From positions 60,759,501 to 60,823,500 of the forward strand of contig BSWB01000004.1 of assembly GCA_033239125.1 (NCBI GenBank): a stretch of 64,000 nucleotides of DNA, read 5' to 3'. The translations under genes were made by a program, and so were the position numbers. The notes under the pieces were generated by a model. That model searched no databases, had not been told where the DNA came from, and worked only from the letters and a program-made list of their open reading frames with translations. Shown piece after piece: positions 21,757-32,892 of this stretch (the stretch's first letter is position 1; every line of letters begins with the position of its first letter). The DNA comes from Fagopyrum homotropicum (lineage: Eukaryota; Streptophyta; Magnoliopsida; Caryophyllales; Polygonaceae).

Positions 21757-23436
21757 TGTTAGCATGAAATATTGCGATATTCTAGGCACTTATTCTAGTT
21801 GTCTTTCCCTCATTATTGCGTACATGGATGAAGTTTAGAAGCAATTATTAGTTTGTTCCTCTATTTTATCGATATGGATGTCTACACTAGCTTTATGTTG
21901 ATTGTAGGAAAAAAGGAGCTATTGAGAGAGAAAAGAGAGTAATCAATCATATTCGAGGATTAGGAACACATCAAGGAAGCTAAGGAAGGACTAAGATGAA
22001 GAATGTCACGATACAAAGGAAACCACAAGTGATCTACACTTCCACGCCCTAAATTACGGCTGTAGAAGAGTCCACGCTCTAAACCACGGCCGTGGATCTT
22101 GGCATCATGAGCGTGGAGCATTCCAGTAAGTTACACGGCCTAAAGTACGGTCGTGGAAGTCACAAGAGACCGTAATCCATTTCCACGCTCTAAACCAAGG
22201 TCGTGGAAACCCTTACGACCGTGATTTAGGCGATCTTTTGACGAGTCTTTATTTGCCACATTATTCATGTGAAGGACCGGGAGGGTTATTTCTTTCCCGT
22301 CTTATAAAAAGGTCAGAAAAGAGAGTTTTGAGGATCCGCGCTTACGCCCGCTTAATCTCGCAACATTTGCGTTTGATCCCGCGGAGACGCCGACGGCCGC
22401 TTACTTTACTTGGAGCATCCTCGCCTAAGGTGGATTGAAGATCGTCAAGGTTTAGCCTTTTTCTTAGGGTTTGATATTGAAGACGGATTGACATCCCGTT
22501 CTTCGTTCCTGCCTAAGATTATTGTGAGGTTTTGTGTTATACATTCTGAATCTATTAAACATTTGTTCTTGTGTTTCGGATTCGAGAATTGGTTTTGAAG
22601 TTCTATTGAGTATTCGAGGGTTTTCATCTTTTATTCTTTTTAATTTGAATATTCATATCATGACAATGATTGTTGGCTAAAACCCTTTAGCAATTCTAAG
22701 GTGAAGGGTTGATAGTTGTGGCTTAGATGATGTTAGATCGATCGTAAATTGATTGGACCTTGAGAGTTAGAGAAACCTCGTCGACGAACCTAAATCACGG
22801 CCTGTTCTTGGGTGTCAATGGCCGCGGTTCTCAAGATCTGACCGTGATTCACCTTAGTTTACGAATTTTGCTTTTACTTTGATCCAAGGTTAAAGATTAG
22901 CTTTAATCTAGTCTTGGTTTGTCCTTTTCTAGGTAGTAGGGAGACTCGTCATCCTCTATTTCGGTTCCGAGTGTCACAACCTTAACCGTTTGAGTTTGTC
23001 TTGATCCTTGGGTTACAAGTTTAGGTATTTGAGATTAATTCTAATCCTTAGATCCTTTCTATACTGAAGCCTCAACAACCTTTATACAGAGTTCTTTGGG
23101 TTAGACATATAGGGTTTTGGAACTTCACCGTACATAACCTTACTTTAGTATACCTTTGCAATTCTCAACTCTGTCCTTATATATATAGTATATCTTGAAT
23201 CGATTGCCACAATTAGATACCTGGATCTTGACGGTTGCTGTTTTCCCAATATTTGCAAAGCTTTTACATCTTATTTGCTCGATAATCTGAAATTGGATTT
23301 AGTTTCACCGAATCCCTGTGATTGATACTCTGGAATACTTGTTAATCTACGCCGATCCGTACACTGCGGGTTCGCTTGCTTTTGTTCTAGCTTTATAAAT
23401 TTAAGACTTGATTACACGCACGTTTTAAAGCGAACA
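21757..23436 (+). repeat. 5' LTR of Athila 2
   Basis: 1680 bases, TG to CA. Palindrome clusters lie at about 22041-22226 (a dense set of CCACG half-sites around CCACGGCCGTGG, with AATTACGG variants) and 22792-22848 (AATCACGG, centre near 22817-22828, CCGTGATT). It lacks the GAGACTTACCCGGT repeats of the Athila 1 type, so it belongs to a different family. Confidence 0.95.
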
Positions 23437-23442
23437 AGTTTT

Positions 23443-23460
23443 TGGCGCCGTTGCCGGGGA
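23443..23460 (+). promoter_or_regulatory. Primer binding site of Athila 2 (tRNA-Asp type)
   Basis: TGGCGCCGTTGCCGGGGA, complementary to the 3' end of plant tRNA-Asp, six bases after the LTR end. Confidence 0.9.
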
Positions 23461-23563
23461 TTTGGTCTAAACCAAACTTCGGTTTTCGGTTGTCGAGCTT
23501 GGGAGCTTTGCTCTTGTTATTTGATATCTCTTGTGAGTGTTATTTGCAGGATCTTTTAGGTAT

Positions 23564-24925
23564 ATGCGCAGGTCTAGATCCAACAAAGACCTCGTACCTT
23601 TCGATCCGGAACTTGAGAAAACTCTTAGGAAGAAAGCCAAGGAAAGAAACATGGCTGACAATAAAGAGAGAGATGTCCAAGCGGAATTAGACGAATCTCA
23701 ACGTCAACTTAGGTTGAGTGAGAAAGCTCGTAGAGATGCGGAAACAAGTCATCAATTTCAAATCGATGAACTTAGGGCTATGATGTTGGACATGAAGTTG
23801 GAGTTGAATGATTCTAAGAAGAAGAAGGTCAAGAAACCAACTAAGTCCATTAGGGTGGAATCATCCGATGATGAGGAATTTGATCCGGATATGCCACCAC
23901 TAGAGGAGATTGATCCAACGATTAATCCAGTCTGGATTAATCCAATACCAGCCTCCATTCCTCGTGTCCCAGCTGGGGGTGTGAGAGCCGCTCGTGTAGA
24001 TGAAGAGCCAAGAACTCTTGGCCAAAGGATGGATCCGATTAAGCAACCACGCCGTCTAGGTGTGAATTTTGATGCTGACGATATTCAGGGATTTAGCTTT
24101 AACCCACAAGTTATTACCATCGTTCGCCAAAGCCAGTTTGGAGGAACGAGTGTCGAATCTCCACATCAACATTTACAGAATTTTGAGATTATGATGGAGA
24201 CAATGAAGCCAAAGAAAGCAACCACCAGCAATTACAAGATCAATCCATTATTCTTCTCTTTGAAAGGGAAAGCTTTATCTTGGTATCAAGCTCTTCCAAA
24301 TGGAAAACTCGACACATGGGAGGATCTATCTTCGGAGTTCTTAACCAAGTTCTTTCCGCCATCCAAGACAGCGGAGTTGAGAGGTAAAATAAATGCTTTT
24401 TCTATGAGATCTAATGAAAGTTTGTTTCAGTCTTGGGAAAGATTTCAGGATTTACTATTGGATTGCCCACACCATGGCATTTCCAAATTGGGGTTGTTGG
24501 AGATATACTACAAGGGGCTAGATGTGGAAACACAATTCAAGCTCCAATCCCTTTCATGTGGTTCATTCATGGACATGAGGGAAGATGATGCTTGGGATTT
24601 CGTTGAGAAGCAAGCCCGAGTCATTGAGAAATACTCTCATCGGAAGGCGGAAGCTAACCAAGTGCATCAAGGAGCGAAGCTAACACAAGCTGCTCAAACT
24701 CAAATCTTTTCTCTCAACACCGAGATTAAAGAATTAAAGAAAGTCATCAAGGCTAGCTTTCCAAAGCCTAAGGAGCAAGGTGTTGGTTATTTAGGAAACA
24801 ACAATAACCATAGCGGGAATGAGAACACCAATCGCAACAGCCGGAGAAACAACCGGAAAAATTGGAACAACAATAACCGGAATAACAATTGGAACAACAA
24901 TAGAAGTTCAAACAACAACAATTGA
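23564..24925 (+). pseudogene. gag of Athila 2
   Basis: The start chosen is ATG 23564 (MRRSRSNKDL), because Athila 1 and 3 start the same way; the open frame extends nine codons further upstream. There is a charged coiled-coil-like N-terminus, an acidic stretch (SSDDEEFDPD), the capsid-like core (about 24090-24640; KALSWYQALP, TKFFPPSKTAELRGKINAF, LLDCPHHGISK), and an Asn/Arg-rich tail (about 24790-24922) in place of zinc knuckles. TGA at 24923-24925 separates it from protease. Confidence 0.88.
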
Positions 24926-25008
24926 CATTCCAACCAACAACAAAACTCCGGTAATTCTTATCCCAATTCAGGAAATTCACCAACTCCACCATCCTCTTCT
25001 TCCATTCC

Positions 25009-26115
25009 TTGAAAAGCCAGGGGCAAACATCTAATAGTGGAAGTACTTCGGGGAAAGAGAAGCCCGATCCCATGCTGGAAACGATCTTGGGAAAGCTTCA
25101 AGGGTTGGAGAGTCACATCACTAAGGTTGATAAAGCTCAAAAAGTTTTAGAAAACCAAATGTTTAGCAATGTTGAGGTAGTTCCTAGAAATCAAGGAAAA
25201 CTTCCAGGAAAGACGGAGGATAACTCGAAAGGAAGGGTGATGACTATCACAACTAGGAGCGGAGCAACAACCACCGATCTGCAACCTAAGTTTACTGAAG
25301 TTCCCGTCGAAAAGGAGAAAGAAAAGGGGAAGGAGAAGGAAGACATCTACATTCCTCCTCCAGCTTACAAACCTCCCCTACCATTCCCACAATCTAGAGC
25401 AAGAGCGCGTCTAGACAAGCAATTCGGTAAGTTTATTGAACTCATGAGCAAACTACATATTAATATACCTTTCATTGATGCAATTGTAGGTATGCCAGCT
25501 TATGGAAAGTTCTTAAAGGAGATCCTCTCTAACAAGAGGAAACTAGAAGACTTTGGAGAAGTCAAGATGAGTTCGGAATCGTCGGATCTCATCAAAACAA
25601 TGAAGGAAAAGATGCCCCCAAAGCTGAATGATCCGGGGTCATTTTGTGTTCTAATCGGAGTAGGAGAGGTCACATATGATGCATTATGTGATTTAGGAGC
25701 AAGCGTTAGCATCATTCCGCTTGCCTTATGTAGGAAGATCGGTTTAGGTGAACCTAAACCGGTGAAGATGACGTTATACATGGCGGACCGATCCATAACT
25801 CGTCCCGTCGGTATCATCTAGGACGTCCCGGTCAAGCTTGGTAAGTTCTATGTTCCAATAGATTTTGTTGTGCTTGACATTCCTGTAGATAGTCCGGTCC
25901 CGATCATACTTGGAAGACCGTTTCTTGCAACTTCCGGTTGTATGGTAGATTGCAAGAATGCTAGACTTGCCTTCGACATAGGAGAGGAGAAAGTAGAGTT
26001 TGTTCTTTCTACTTTGGTGAAAGAGCCAGCTCTTGAAGAGGATATGTTTAACATCCATGACGAAGAGGCATCTAGAGAGGAAGTAAGCTCGATTCTATTC
26101 AAGGATTCATTGTAA
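25009..26115 (+). pseudogene. Protease of Athila 2
   Basis: FPQSRARARLDKQFGKFI precedes the CDLGASVSIIPLALC active-site region (about 25686-25730) and PVPIILGRPFLATSGC (about 25898-25945). Stops at 25819-25821 and 26113-26115 break it. Athila 1 is open at both places. The domain is otherwise very like that of Athila 1. Confidence 0.87.
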
Positions 26116-26245
26116 AAGGTGATCACTATGAGCATTATGGAGAAAGGAGAGGAGGAGGAATGCAATAAGGAAATTGAAGCCTTGGAGGAGCTAAAGGAAG
26201 TGCATGAAGAAGAGTTTGAAAAACTCTACGATGGGTCAGAGGATG

Positions 26246-26435
26246 TGAGGAATCACGGTCAGTCGTGCTATTCCACGGCCGTGGTTTCCACCAACATGAC
26301 CGTAATCACCTATTCAGAGGCCGTGGTTTACACGGCCAAAACCACGGCCGTGGAACCATCAGAGGTGCCGTAATTAACTTCCACGCCCAAAACCACAGCC
26401 GTGGAAGTAACAATGGTGCCGTAATTTTGGGAGAC
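26246..26435 (+). repeat. Palindrome cluster in the protease-RT linker of Athila 2
   Basis: This 190-base stretch contains two exact CCACGGCCGTGG palindromes and several one-base variants or half-sites (AATCACGG, CCGTAATT, CCACGCCC, CCACAGCCGTGG). It is by far the densest cluster in this element. It lies in the coding interval between protease and RT. Confidence 0.85.
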
Positions 26436-26533
26436 TCCGAAAAAAGTACGTCCTCTCCACCAATGCTTTTGAGCCTTCTTCAACAACTTCTATACCCTTA
26501 GAGACTTCTAAGGAAGCATTTGGAACTCCAATA

Positions 26534-27990
26534 GTGATGGAATTGAAGCCACTTCCCACACATCTAAGGTACGCATTTCTAGGAACTAATTCTACTTTTA
26601 CGGTAATTGTTAGTTCCGATCTAAGTGAAGATGAACATAATAAGCTTATGGTTGTTTTAAGGAAACATAGGAAAGCCTTAGGTTACACTATAGAGGATCT
26701 AGTAGGAATTAAGCTTTCATTGTGTATGCATAAGATCTTAATGGAAGAAGACTTTAGAACTTCACGACAACCTCAAAGGCGGTTAAATCCAACCATGAAG
26801 GAGGTTGTCAAGAAGGAAATTCTTAAACTACTTGATGCAGGTATCATCTATCCTATCTCCGATAGCAAGTGGGTGAGTCCCGTACAGGTTGTTTCAAAGA
26901 AGGGAGGAATGACGGTTATCACCAACAAGAACAATGAGCTCATTCCTACAAGGACCGTGACTGGATGGAGAATGTGCATTGATTACCGGAAGCTAAATAA
27001 TGCAACTAGAAATGATCACTTCCCATTACCCTTCATCGATCAAATGCTTGAAAGGTTAGCACAACATTCTCATTTTTGCTATCTTGACGGCTATAGTGGT
27101 TTCTTTCAAATCCCGATTCATCCGGACGATCAAGAGAAGACCACATTCACGTGCCCATGGGGTACATTCGCTTATAGGAGAATGCCATTCGGGCTTTGCA
27201 ACGCCCCAGCCACCTTCCAAAGGTGCATGATGGCCATCTTCTCGGAGTACATAGAGGAAATCATGGAGGTTTTCATGGATGATTTTTCTGTTTATGGCTC
27301 CTCTTTCGATAATTGTCTCTCTAACCTTTCTCTTGTGCTACAAAGGTGTGAAGACACTAACCTAGTTCTTAATTGGGAAAAGTGTCAATTTATGGTGAAG
27401 GAAGGCATTGTATTCGGACACTTGATCTCTAGTAGAGGGATTGAGGTAGATAAGGCTAAGATAGAAACCATAGAAAAGCTCCCTTCTCCATCTTTGGTGA
27501 AGGGGATAAGAAGCTTTCTAGGACATGCTGGATTTTATAGACGTTTTATAAAGGATTTCTCTAGGATATCAAAACTGCTTACTAATCTATTGATGAAGGA
27601 TGCAGTTTTTGATTTCTCGCAGGATTGTTTAGATGCGTTTCATAAGATTCGGGAAGCTCTAATCTCAGCCCCGATCATCCAACCTCCGGACTGGAATCTT
27701 CCATTCGAGGTTATGTGTGATGCAAGTGACGTAGCTATAGGAGCTGTGCTTGGGCAAAAGAAGGAAGGCCAAACTCATGCAATCAATTACGCTAGCAAGA
27801 CGCTAGATGAAGCGCAGCTTAATTACGCCACTACTGAAAAAGGAATTTCTAGCTATTGTTTATGCTTTTGAAAAGTTTCGTTCTTATCTTGTAGGTGCAA
27901 AGGTGATTGTATACACGGATAATGCTGCGATCCGGTATCTACTTGCGAAGAAAGATGCGAAACCAAGGCTGATTAGATGGAATGAACCTC
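26534..27990 (+). pseudogene. Reverse transcriptase and truncated RNase H of Athila 2
   Basis: RT is open and complete from LKPLPTHLRYAF through WRMCIDYRKLNN, YLDGYSGFFQI and the catalytic VFMDDFSVYGSS (about 27273-27308). RNase H starts MCDASDVAIGAVLG (27715). An extra A in the run near 27836-27841 shifts the frame inside TTEKE. The second RNase H part (VYTDNAAIRYLLAKKDAKPRLIRW) jumps directly to the integrase zinc region, so the C-terminal RNase H segment with the last catalytic Asp, plus the linker, is missing (about 100 codons compared with Athila 1). Confidence 0.88.
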
Positions 27991-29147
27991 TACTCTTCAA
28001 GAGAGGTCCTGACAGCATCATTCGAAGATGTGTGCCGGAAGACGATATGCAAAGCGTCATCCGTCATTGTCATTCACTACCTTGTGGAGGACACGCTAGC
28101 TCGAACAAGACTAGCGCTAAGGTATTGCAATCTGGATTTTTTTGGCCTACCTTATTTAAAGATGTGCAAACCTTTGTTTCCTGCTACGATGCTTGTCAAA
28201 GAACAAGGAACATATCTAGGAGGAACGAAATGCCTCTTAACAATATTCAGGAGGTAGAGATCTTCGACGTTTGGGGAGTAGACTTCATGGGACCTTTCCC
28301 ATCATCTTGTGGAAACCAATACATACTTCTAGCTGTAGATTATGTTTCGAGATGGGTTGAAGCAATTGCCTCTCCAACTAATGAGGCTATGGTTGTGGTT
28401 AAGTTCTTTAACTAGACTATATTCCCAAGGTTTGGGACACCACGGACTATCATTAGTGATGGAGGCTCTCACTTCATTGCCCGACGATTCGAAGCTCTAC
28501 TAGCTAAGTATGGAGTGACTCACAAGATCGCCACCCCTTACCATCCACAAACGAGTGGACAAGTGGAGATTTCGAATCGGGAGATTAAAGGAATCCTAGA
28601 GAAAACAGTTTCGAAGACAAGGAAAGATTGGTCTTTGAAGCTAGATGATGCATTGTGGGCATACCGGACTGCATACAAGACTCCCATAGGAACAATACCA
28701 TACAACCTTGTGTATGGGAAGTCTTGTCACTTACCGGTAGAGCTGGAACATAAGGCGTATTGGGCGGTAAAGTGGTTGAACTTCAGCATGAAGGAAGCGG
28801 GCGAGAAGCGCTTCTTGGACCTTAACGAGCTTGAAGAACTTCGCTTAAACGCCTATGAGAACGCCAAGATCTATATGGAGAGAGCGAAGCGTTGGCATGA
28901 TAAGCATATCATTCCAAAGGACCTCGAAGAAGGAGATCAAGTTCTCCTCTTTAATTCAAGACTTCGCCTCTTTCCAGATAAGCTTAAATCTCGTTGGACT
29001 GGACCTTATCTAATCAAATATGTTTTTCCCCATGGCGCAGTTGAAGTATGGGGTGAGAAAGGCGGAAGTTTTAAGGTGAACGGTCAACGACTCAAGAAGT
29101 ATTCACCGGAGATTCAAGCTGAGGAGTTCGCACCTACCGTACTATAA
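27985..29147 (+). pseudogene. Integrase of Athila 2
   Basis: HHCC region (RHCHSLPCGGHASSNKT to CYDAC), DDE core (VWGVDFMGPF near 28270, IISDGGSHF near 28450, QVEISNREIKG near 28560) and C-terminal domain (LFNSRLRLFPDKLKSRWTGP). It ends with TAA at 29145-29147. One TAG at 28413-28415 follows VVVKFFN. Otherwise the frame is open to the end. Confidence 0.88.
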
Positions 29148-29190
29148 TAGATGCAGGTATGGTCTAGCTACAGACCTTAAACAAGCGCTA

Positions 29191-29208
29191 CTTGGGAGGC
29201 AACCCAAG
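29191..29208 (+). other. Post-pol hairpin of Athila 2 (loop AGGCAA)
   Basis: Stem CTTGGG/CCCAAG, loop AGGCAA, about 45 bases after the pol stop and just after CAAGCGCT. The counterpart in Athila 1 uses AATGGG/CCCATT. Confidence 0.6.
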
Positions 29209-29390
29209 CTATTGCACTTTCGATTTTCATTCTTAGATTAGACTAGTTTAGACGTTTTTTATTTTGTTTTGCCCTCGATACCTCCCGGTATGTTGTGTTT
29301 TTGGATGTAGGAACAATGGAGTAAGCAATGGGAAAGGAAAAAGTTAGAAGGAATTGACGAAATTTGGGTTTTGACACAATACAAAGATTT

Positions 29391-29970
29391 CTACGCCCTA
29401 AACCACGGTCGTGGAAGCTACAGTGACCTTAATTCTTCAAAATCTGAGAAAATTCACCGAAAACCACGGGTCCGTACATTTCCACGGCCGTGGAACACCC
29501 CGAGTGACCGTGATTTTCAAAGACTTTTACGGTCATTATATAAACCACCTTCCTTCACAAAAATACCCCATTCCCCAATTCCACGCCCTCTTCCACGACC
29601 TAAAAGCCGAAAATCCTCCCCATCCCGCATTTCTTTGTTCAGAAACCATTTCGAGCGATTATTGGTGCTAAAGTGAAGCATTTCCGATCATCTACAAGAT
29701 CCAATTAACAAATCAAGTGTACAATCCCTACAGAAGGCAGAATTTGGATTCAAAGATCCAAAAACCTAGGTTTTTCTTCTATTTCTCTACTTTGTCAATT
29801 CGGGTCTATTTCTCGCAAGAACTTAGAGGAATTGCATAGGATTGAGATTGAAATTAGTCTAGGACAGGCTTTGCTGAATTTGGTGATTGATTTGTTGAGA
29901 TTTGAGCAAAATAGTGCCGAACTACGGTCCCTATAGGTTTCACGGCCGTGGTTTCTGTAGACAGACCGTG
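29391..29970 (+). repeat. Palindrome clusters between pol and the 3' ORF of Athila 2
   Basis: CCACGGTCGTGG near 29403, CCACGGCCGTGG near 29480 with CCGTGATT after it, CCACG half-sites near 29580, and a further CACGGCCGTGG near 29942 flanked by CTACGG and CCGTGATT. Short frames here (29371-29676) are by-products of this non-coding spacer. Confidence 0.75.
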
Positions 29971-30002
29971 ATTTCTTCTCTGAAATGGACTTGATTAGGA
30001 GA

Positions 30003-31523
30003 ATGTCTACTAGAAGCAAGAAGAGGAAAGGTGATGCTTCCTCCTCCTCCCAAGTACCCCCTAGTGAGCCACCATCACCCTACCTCCTAAAATTCCAAAA
30101 ATCCATGAGGATTACCTCGATGCCTTAGAAAGGATCGAGAAGAGGGCGGTCATAGGACCGCGTTACTTAGTTCTTGAGGATTTAGAACTGCTGAATGTGG
30201 TGAATGACCTGACTTGGCTTCTAGATAGAGCCGGTTTGATAGTCTTCTCCGCCATTAGGGAAGACGCATATGAGGACATCACTAGGGAGTTTGTGCTTTC
30301 TTTCGAGCATAGTGTTATGGATAGGATCCTTTAGGCTGATGGAGGAGAACTACGAGTTCTCGATCTCTGAGTTCGGAGCCTTCTTTGGGTTCCAAGAGAC
30401 CTTTAATGGTCGTTTTCCTAGCGGTGTATACGCTAAGGATTTCTAGGAGGACATTGCCATGATCTATGCCAGCGAGGACCGCTGGCAGCCAGCTGACACC
30501 AAGGCTAAGCTCATCTATCACTTAGCCTTGAAGATAGCCCATAGAGTCCTTTCTGAGTGTCTTTTCCCTAGGACCGAGACCCCTCAGAAGATTAAGACAG
30601 ATGAGTTGTTCCTTCTTTACGCTATGTTGTACGGTAGACCTGCTGATTGTGCTACCCTCTTAGCCTCCACCATGAGTAAGCTCAAGAATAAGAGAGTCAG
30701 GAACATCGGATATGGTGGTATGGTTACCCACATTGCTAGACAGCTTGGTATAGATTTTTTTGCTTGTACTAGGATTGCAGCGAGACCTTTGGGTCTCAAC
30801 AGTTTGATGACAAGGGGTATCATATTCCCTAGGCACCGCGGTCTACCTACCGCCGGTATGCCTTGGGAGGAGAGAGGAGGTAGAGGCATTCCGTGGCTCC
30901 CTGAGTATTCCATTATGGCCGGACGCCATAATTGGAAGCATACCTTCGCTGCTATGCATGCGAATAGGTTAGTAGCACCTCCCTACGTCCCCGATGAGGT
31001 ACTAGCTGTAGATGTTGAGGAGGAGATAGGAGGAGGTGATAGTTTTGAGGGAGGAGGTGAGGAGCAAGACTTTGACACTTTCCCGGATCAGCCGGCACAC
31101 TTCCCTGACCCTCCTAGGCGTTCACCACGACCAACTGGTCATTCAGGAGCCTCTTCCTCTCCCCGTGCTAGCGTGAGTGAGAGGCCGACATGGATAGACA
31201 CTCCGCCCACTTGGTACGGAGCACAGCCGGAGTGGATGGGAGCTCCACCACCTTGGTACAGTCAGGCACCAGCAGTACCAGCAGCACCGACTCCACAGGA
31301 CGTACCAGCATGGTACGGCCAGCCACCGGCCTGGTATGAGCAGCTACCGGAGTGGGCTACCGACCTTTCTAGGCGAGTCGGTGACTTGGAGATCCGCCAA
31401 GACACTCGGGATGTACGAGCTGACGAGCATGATCGGATGATGAGAGACATCTACCGCCAGCAGTTTGGGCGGCATTTCAGCTCTGACTTCTCCCCGTTTC
31501 CACCACCACCACCTCCACATTGA
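30003..31523 (+). pseudogene. Env-position ORF of Athila 2 (ATHILA ORF-1-type protein)
   Basis: A start at 30003 (MSTRSKKRKGD) opens a basic N-terminus. The reading is broken near 30090 and 30333 by frame changes and at about 30445 by TAG, then is open from 30459 to TGA at 31523. The conserved part (AKLIYHLALKIAHRVLSE, RTETPQKIKTDELFLLYAMLYGR, GYGGMVTHIA) matches the 3' ORF of Athila 3. I associate it with the ATHILA ORF-1 protein family. The C-terminal third is acidic, then Pro/Trp-rich with repeated WYxxxPxW units (about 31200-31360), then a charged helix. I see no signal peptide or membrane segment, so an envelope role is not supported. Function is unknown. Confidence 0.75.
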
Positions 31524-32892
31524 TGAGCTTGAGGATTGACAGTTCAGCCGCCCCACCACTGTTCTAGTAAGTTCATTTTTCTTTTCTTCTTTTCTTTATT
31601 TCTTTATCGAACATTGAGGACAATGTATGTTCTAAGTATGGGGTGGGGTGTGACTATGTGTTGTAATAACTCTACTACATTTGCTTGCTTCTATCCATAA
31701 CACTTTGCATGTTTCATTTTCATAGTCACACGTTTCATTATTGCATTGCATGAAAATGTTTGAAAAATCCATAAAAATTTGCAAAATTTTAAAAAACTTG
31801 AAAGAGTTCTTGTGCTTCTAAGATTAGAGATGACTTCTATGATAGTTCTTACTTGTGGAATGAGTTTTGATGACAATTCTATGCTTAAACGGAATAATGA
31901 ATTGAAAAGAAATTGAATGTGTTGTTTATCCTTTCTTGCAAGTTTCATAATGTGAAAGTTCTATCTAAATCATATTGAGAAATTGAGGTTGAAATCACAT
32001 GATGAGTTCTTATACTTTTTTATGAAATAATTAAGGCAATTCGATTTTCTTTCTTCCTTCTTTGATCACTTAGCCCCTCAACGAAAGTAATTGCCTCCCT
32101 TACCTATCCGGGAATTTGGAGGAGTTGATATTTGGCATGTTTGATGTGGGAGGGCTATGAAAGCAAAAAATTTTGCATTCAAAGAATAGAATTAATAGGT
32201 TTGGAGAAGTCAATCATGATGATGAGTAACTCGGCACCATTCACATAGTCAGGTCTTTGTGTCTTGCCAAAGTCGGATTGAGCGATATTCCTAACAAATT
32301 ATGGTATGTGCATCAAGGGTTTGAGGCATCTCAAAATTGAGAAACGCCGATCTCCTAGGCTTCGGTTTTTGTGCACCTCTGTCCATCTTTCAAAAAGTAA
32401 AGTCGAAAAATAATGTAAAAAAGAAGAGACCAAAGCTCAAAGTTGATGGTGTTGCAATTCAAAGGAAAAAAAAGAAAAATAGTTTGGTTATTCATTTTCC
32501 TGGATTCATGCACCACATCCCTTATAAGTTTCCCTCCCTTCCGCCTTCTAGACCTTGCTTGAAAGTCCTTAAGATCTAAAGAATGTTATTTGACTTGGTG
32601 ATCTAAATTGAAGTTTCTTATGCTTGATTTTGACAATACTTGAAGGTTATGATGTTTGTCTTAAAGTTTAAGCGATTCATGATGATTCTTTGCTTTACAT
32701 TATTTGGTTTATGAATACAAGTGTTTTCAAGGATGAATGAAGCAAGGTTTGAGGATGATCTATTGACTAGAAGCACATTTACCTAAAGGATGTTTTTGTT
32801 TTGAGATTGCATGCATATTTCATTCTAACTCGTATTCTAAGCTTTTAAAACACCTTGCTTGGGGACAAGCAAGTGACAAGTATGGGGTATTT
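31524..32892 (+). other. 3' non-coding region of Athila 2
   Basis: It contains a hairpin ACATTG/CAATGT with loop AGGA (31611-31626) followed by AAGTATGGGGTGGGG, and a block of about 175 bases shared with Athila 1 and 3 (32217-32390, with hairpin TCTCAA/TTGAGA at 32329-32342). Just before the LTR is the hairpin CTTGCTTG/CAAGCAAG with loop GGGA (32854-32873), with the purine tract AAGTATGGGGT next to it. The frame at 32337-32579 overlaps this block and is not considered a gene. Confidence 0.75.

Noticed and set aside
22030..22226. Regular short repeats resembling a CRISPR array
   Set aside because: Plant nuclear context; the repeats are palindromic half-sites of uneven spacing with no cas genes. 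They belong to the Athila palindrome clusters.
30459..31523. Possible host gene between two retroelement parts
   Set aside because: The same conserved domain occurs in the same place in Athila 3, so it is the 3' ORF of the Athila element.
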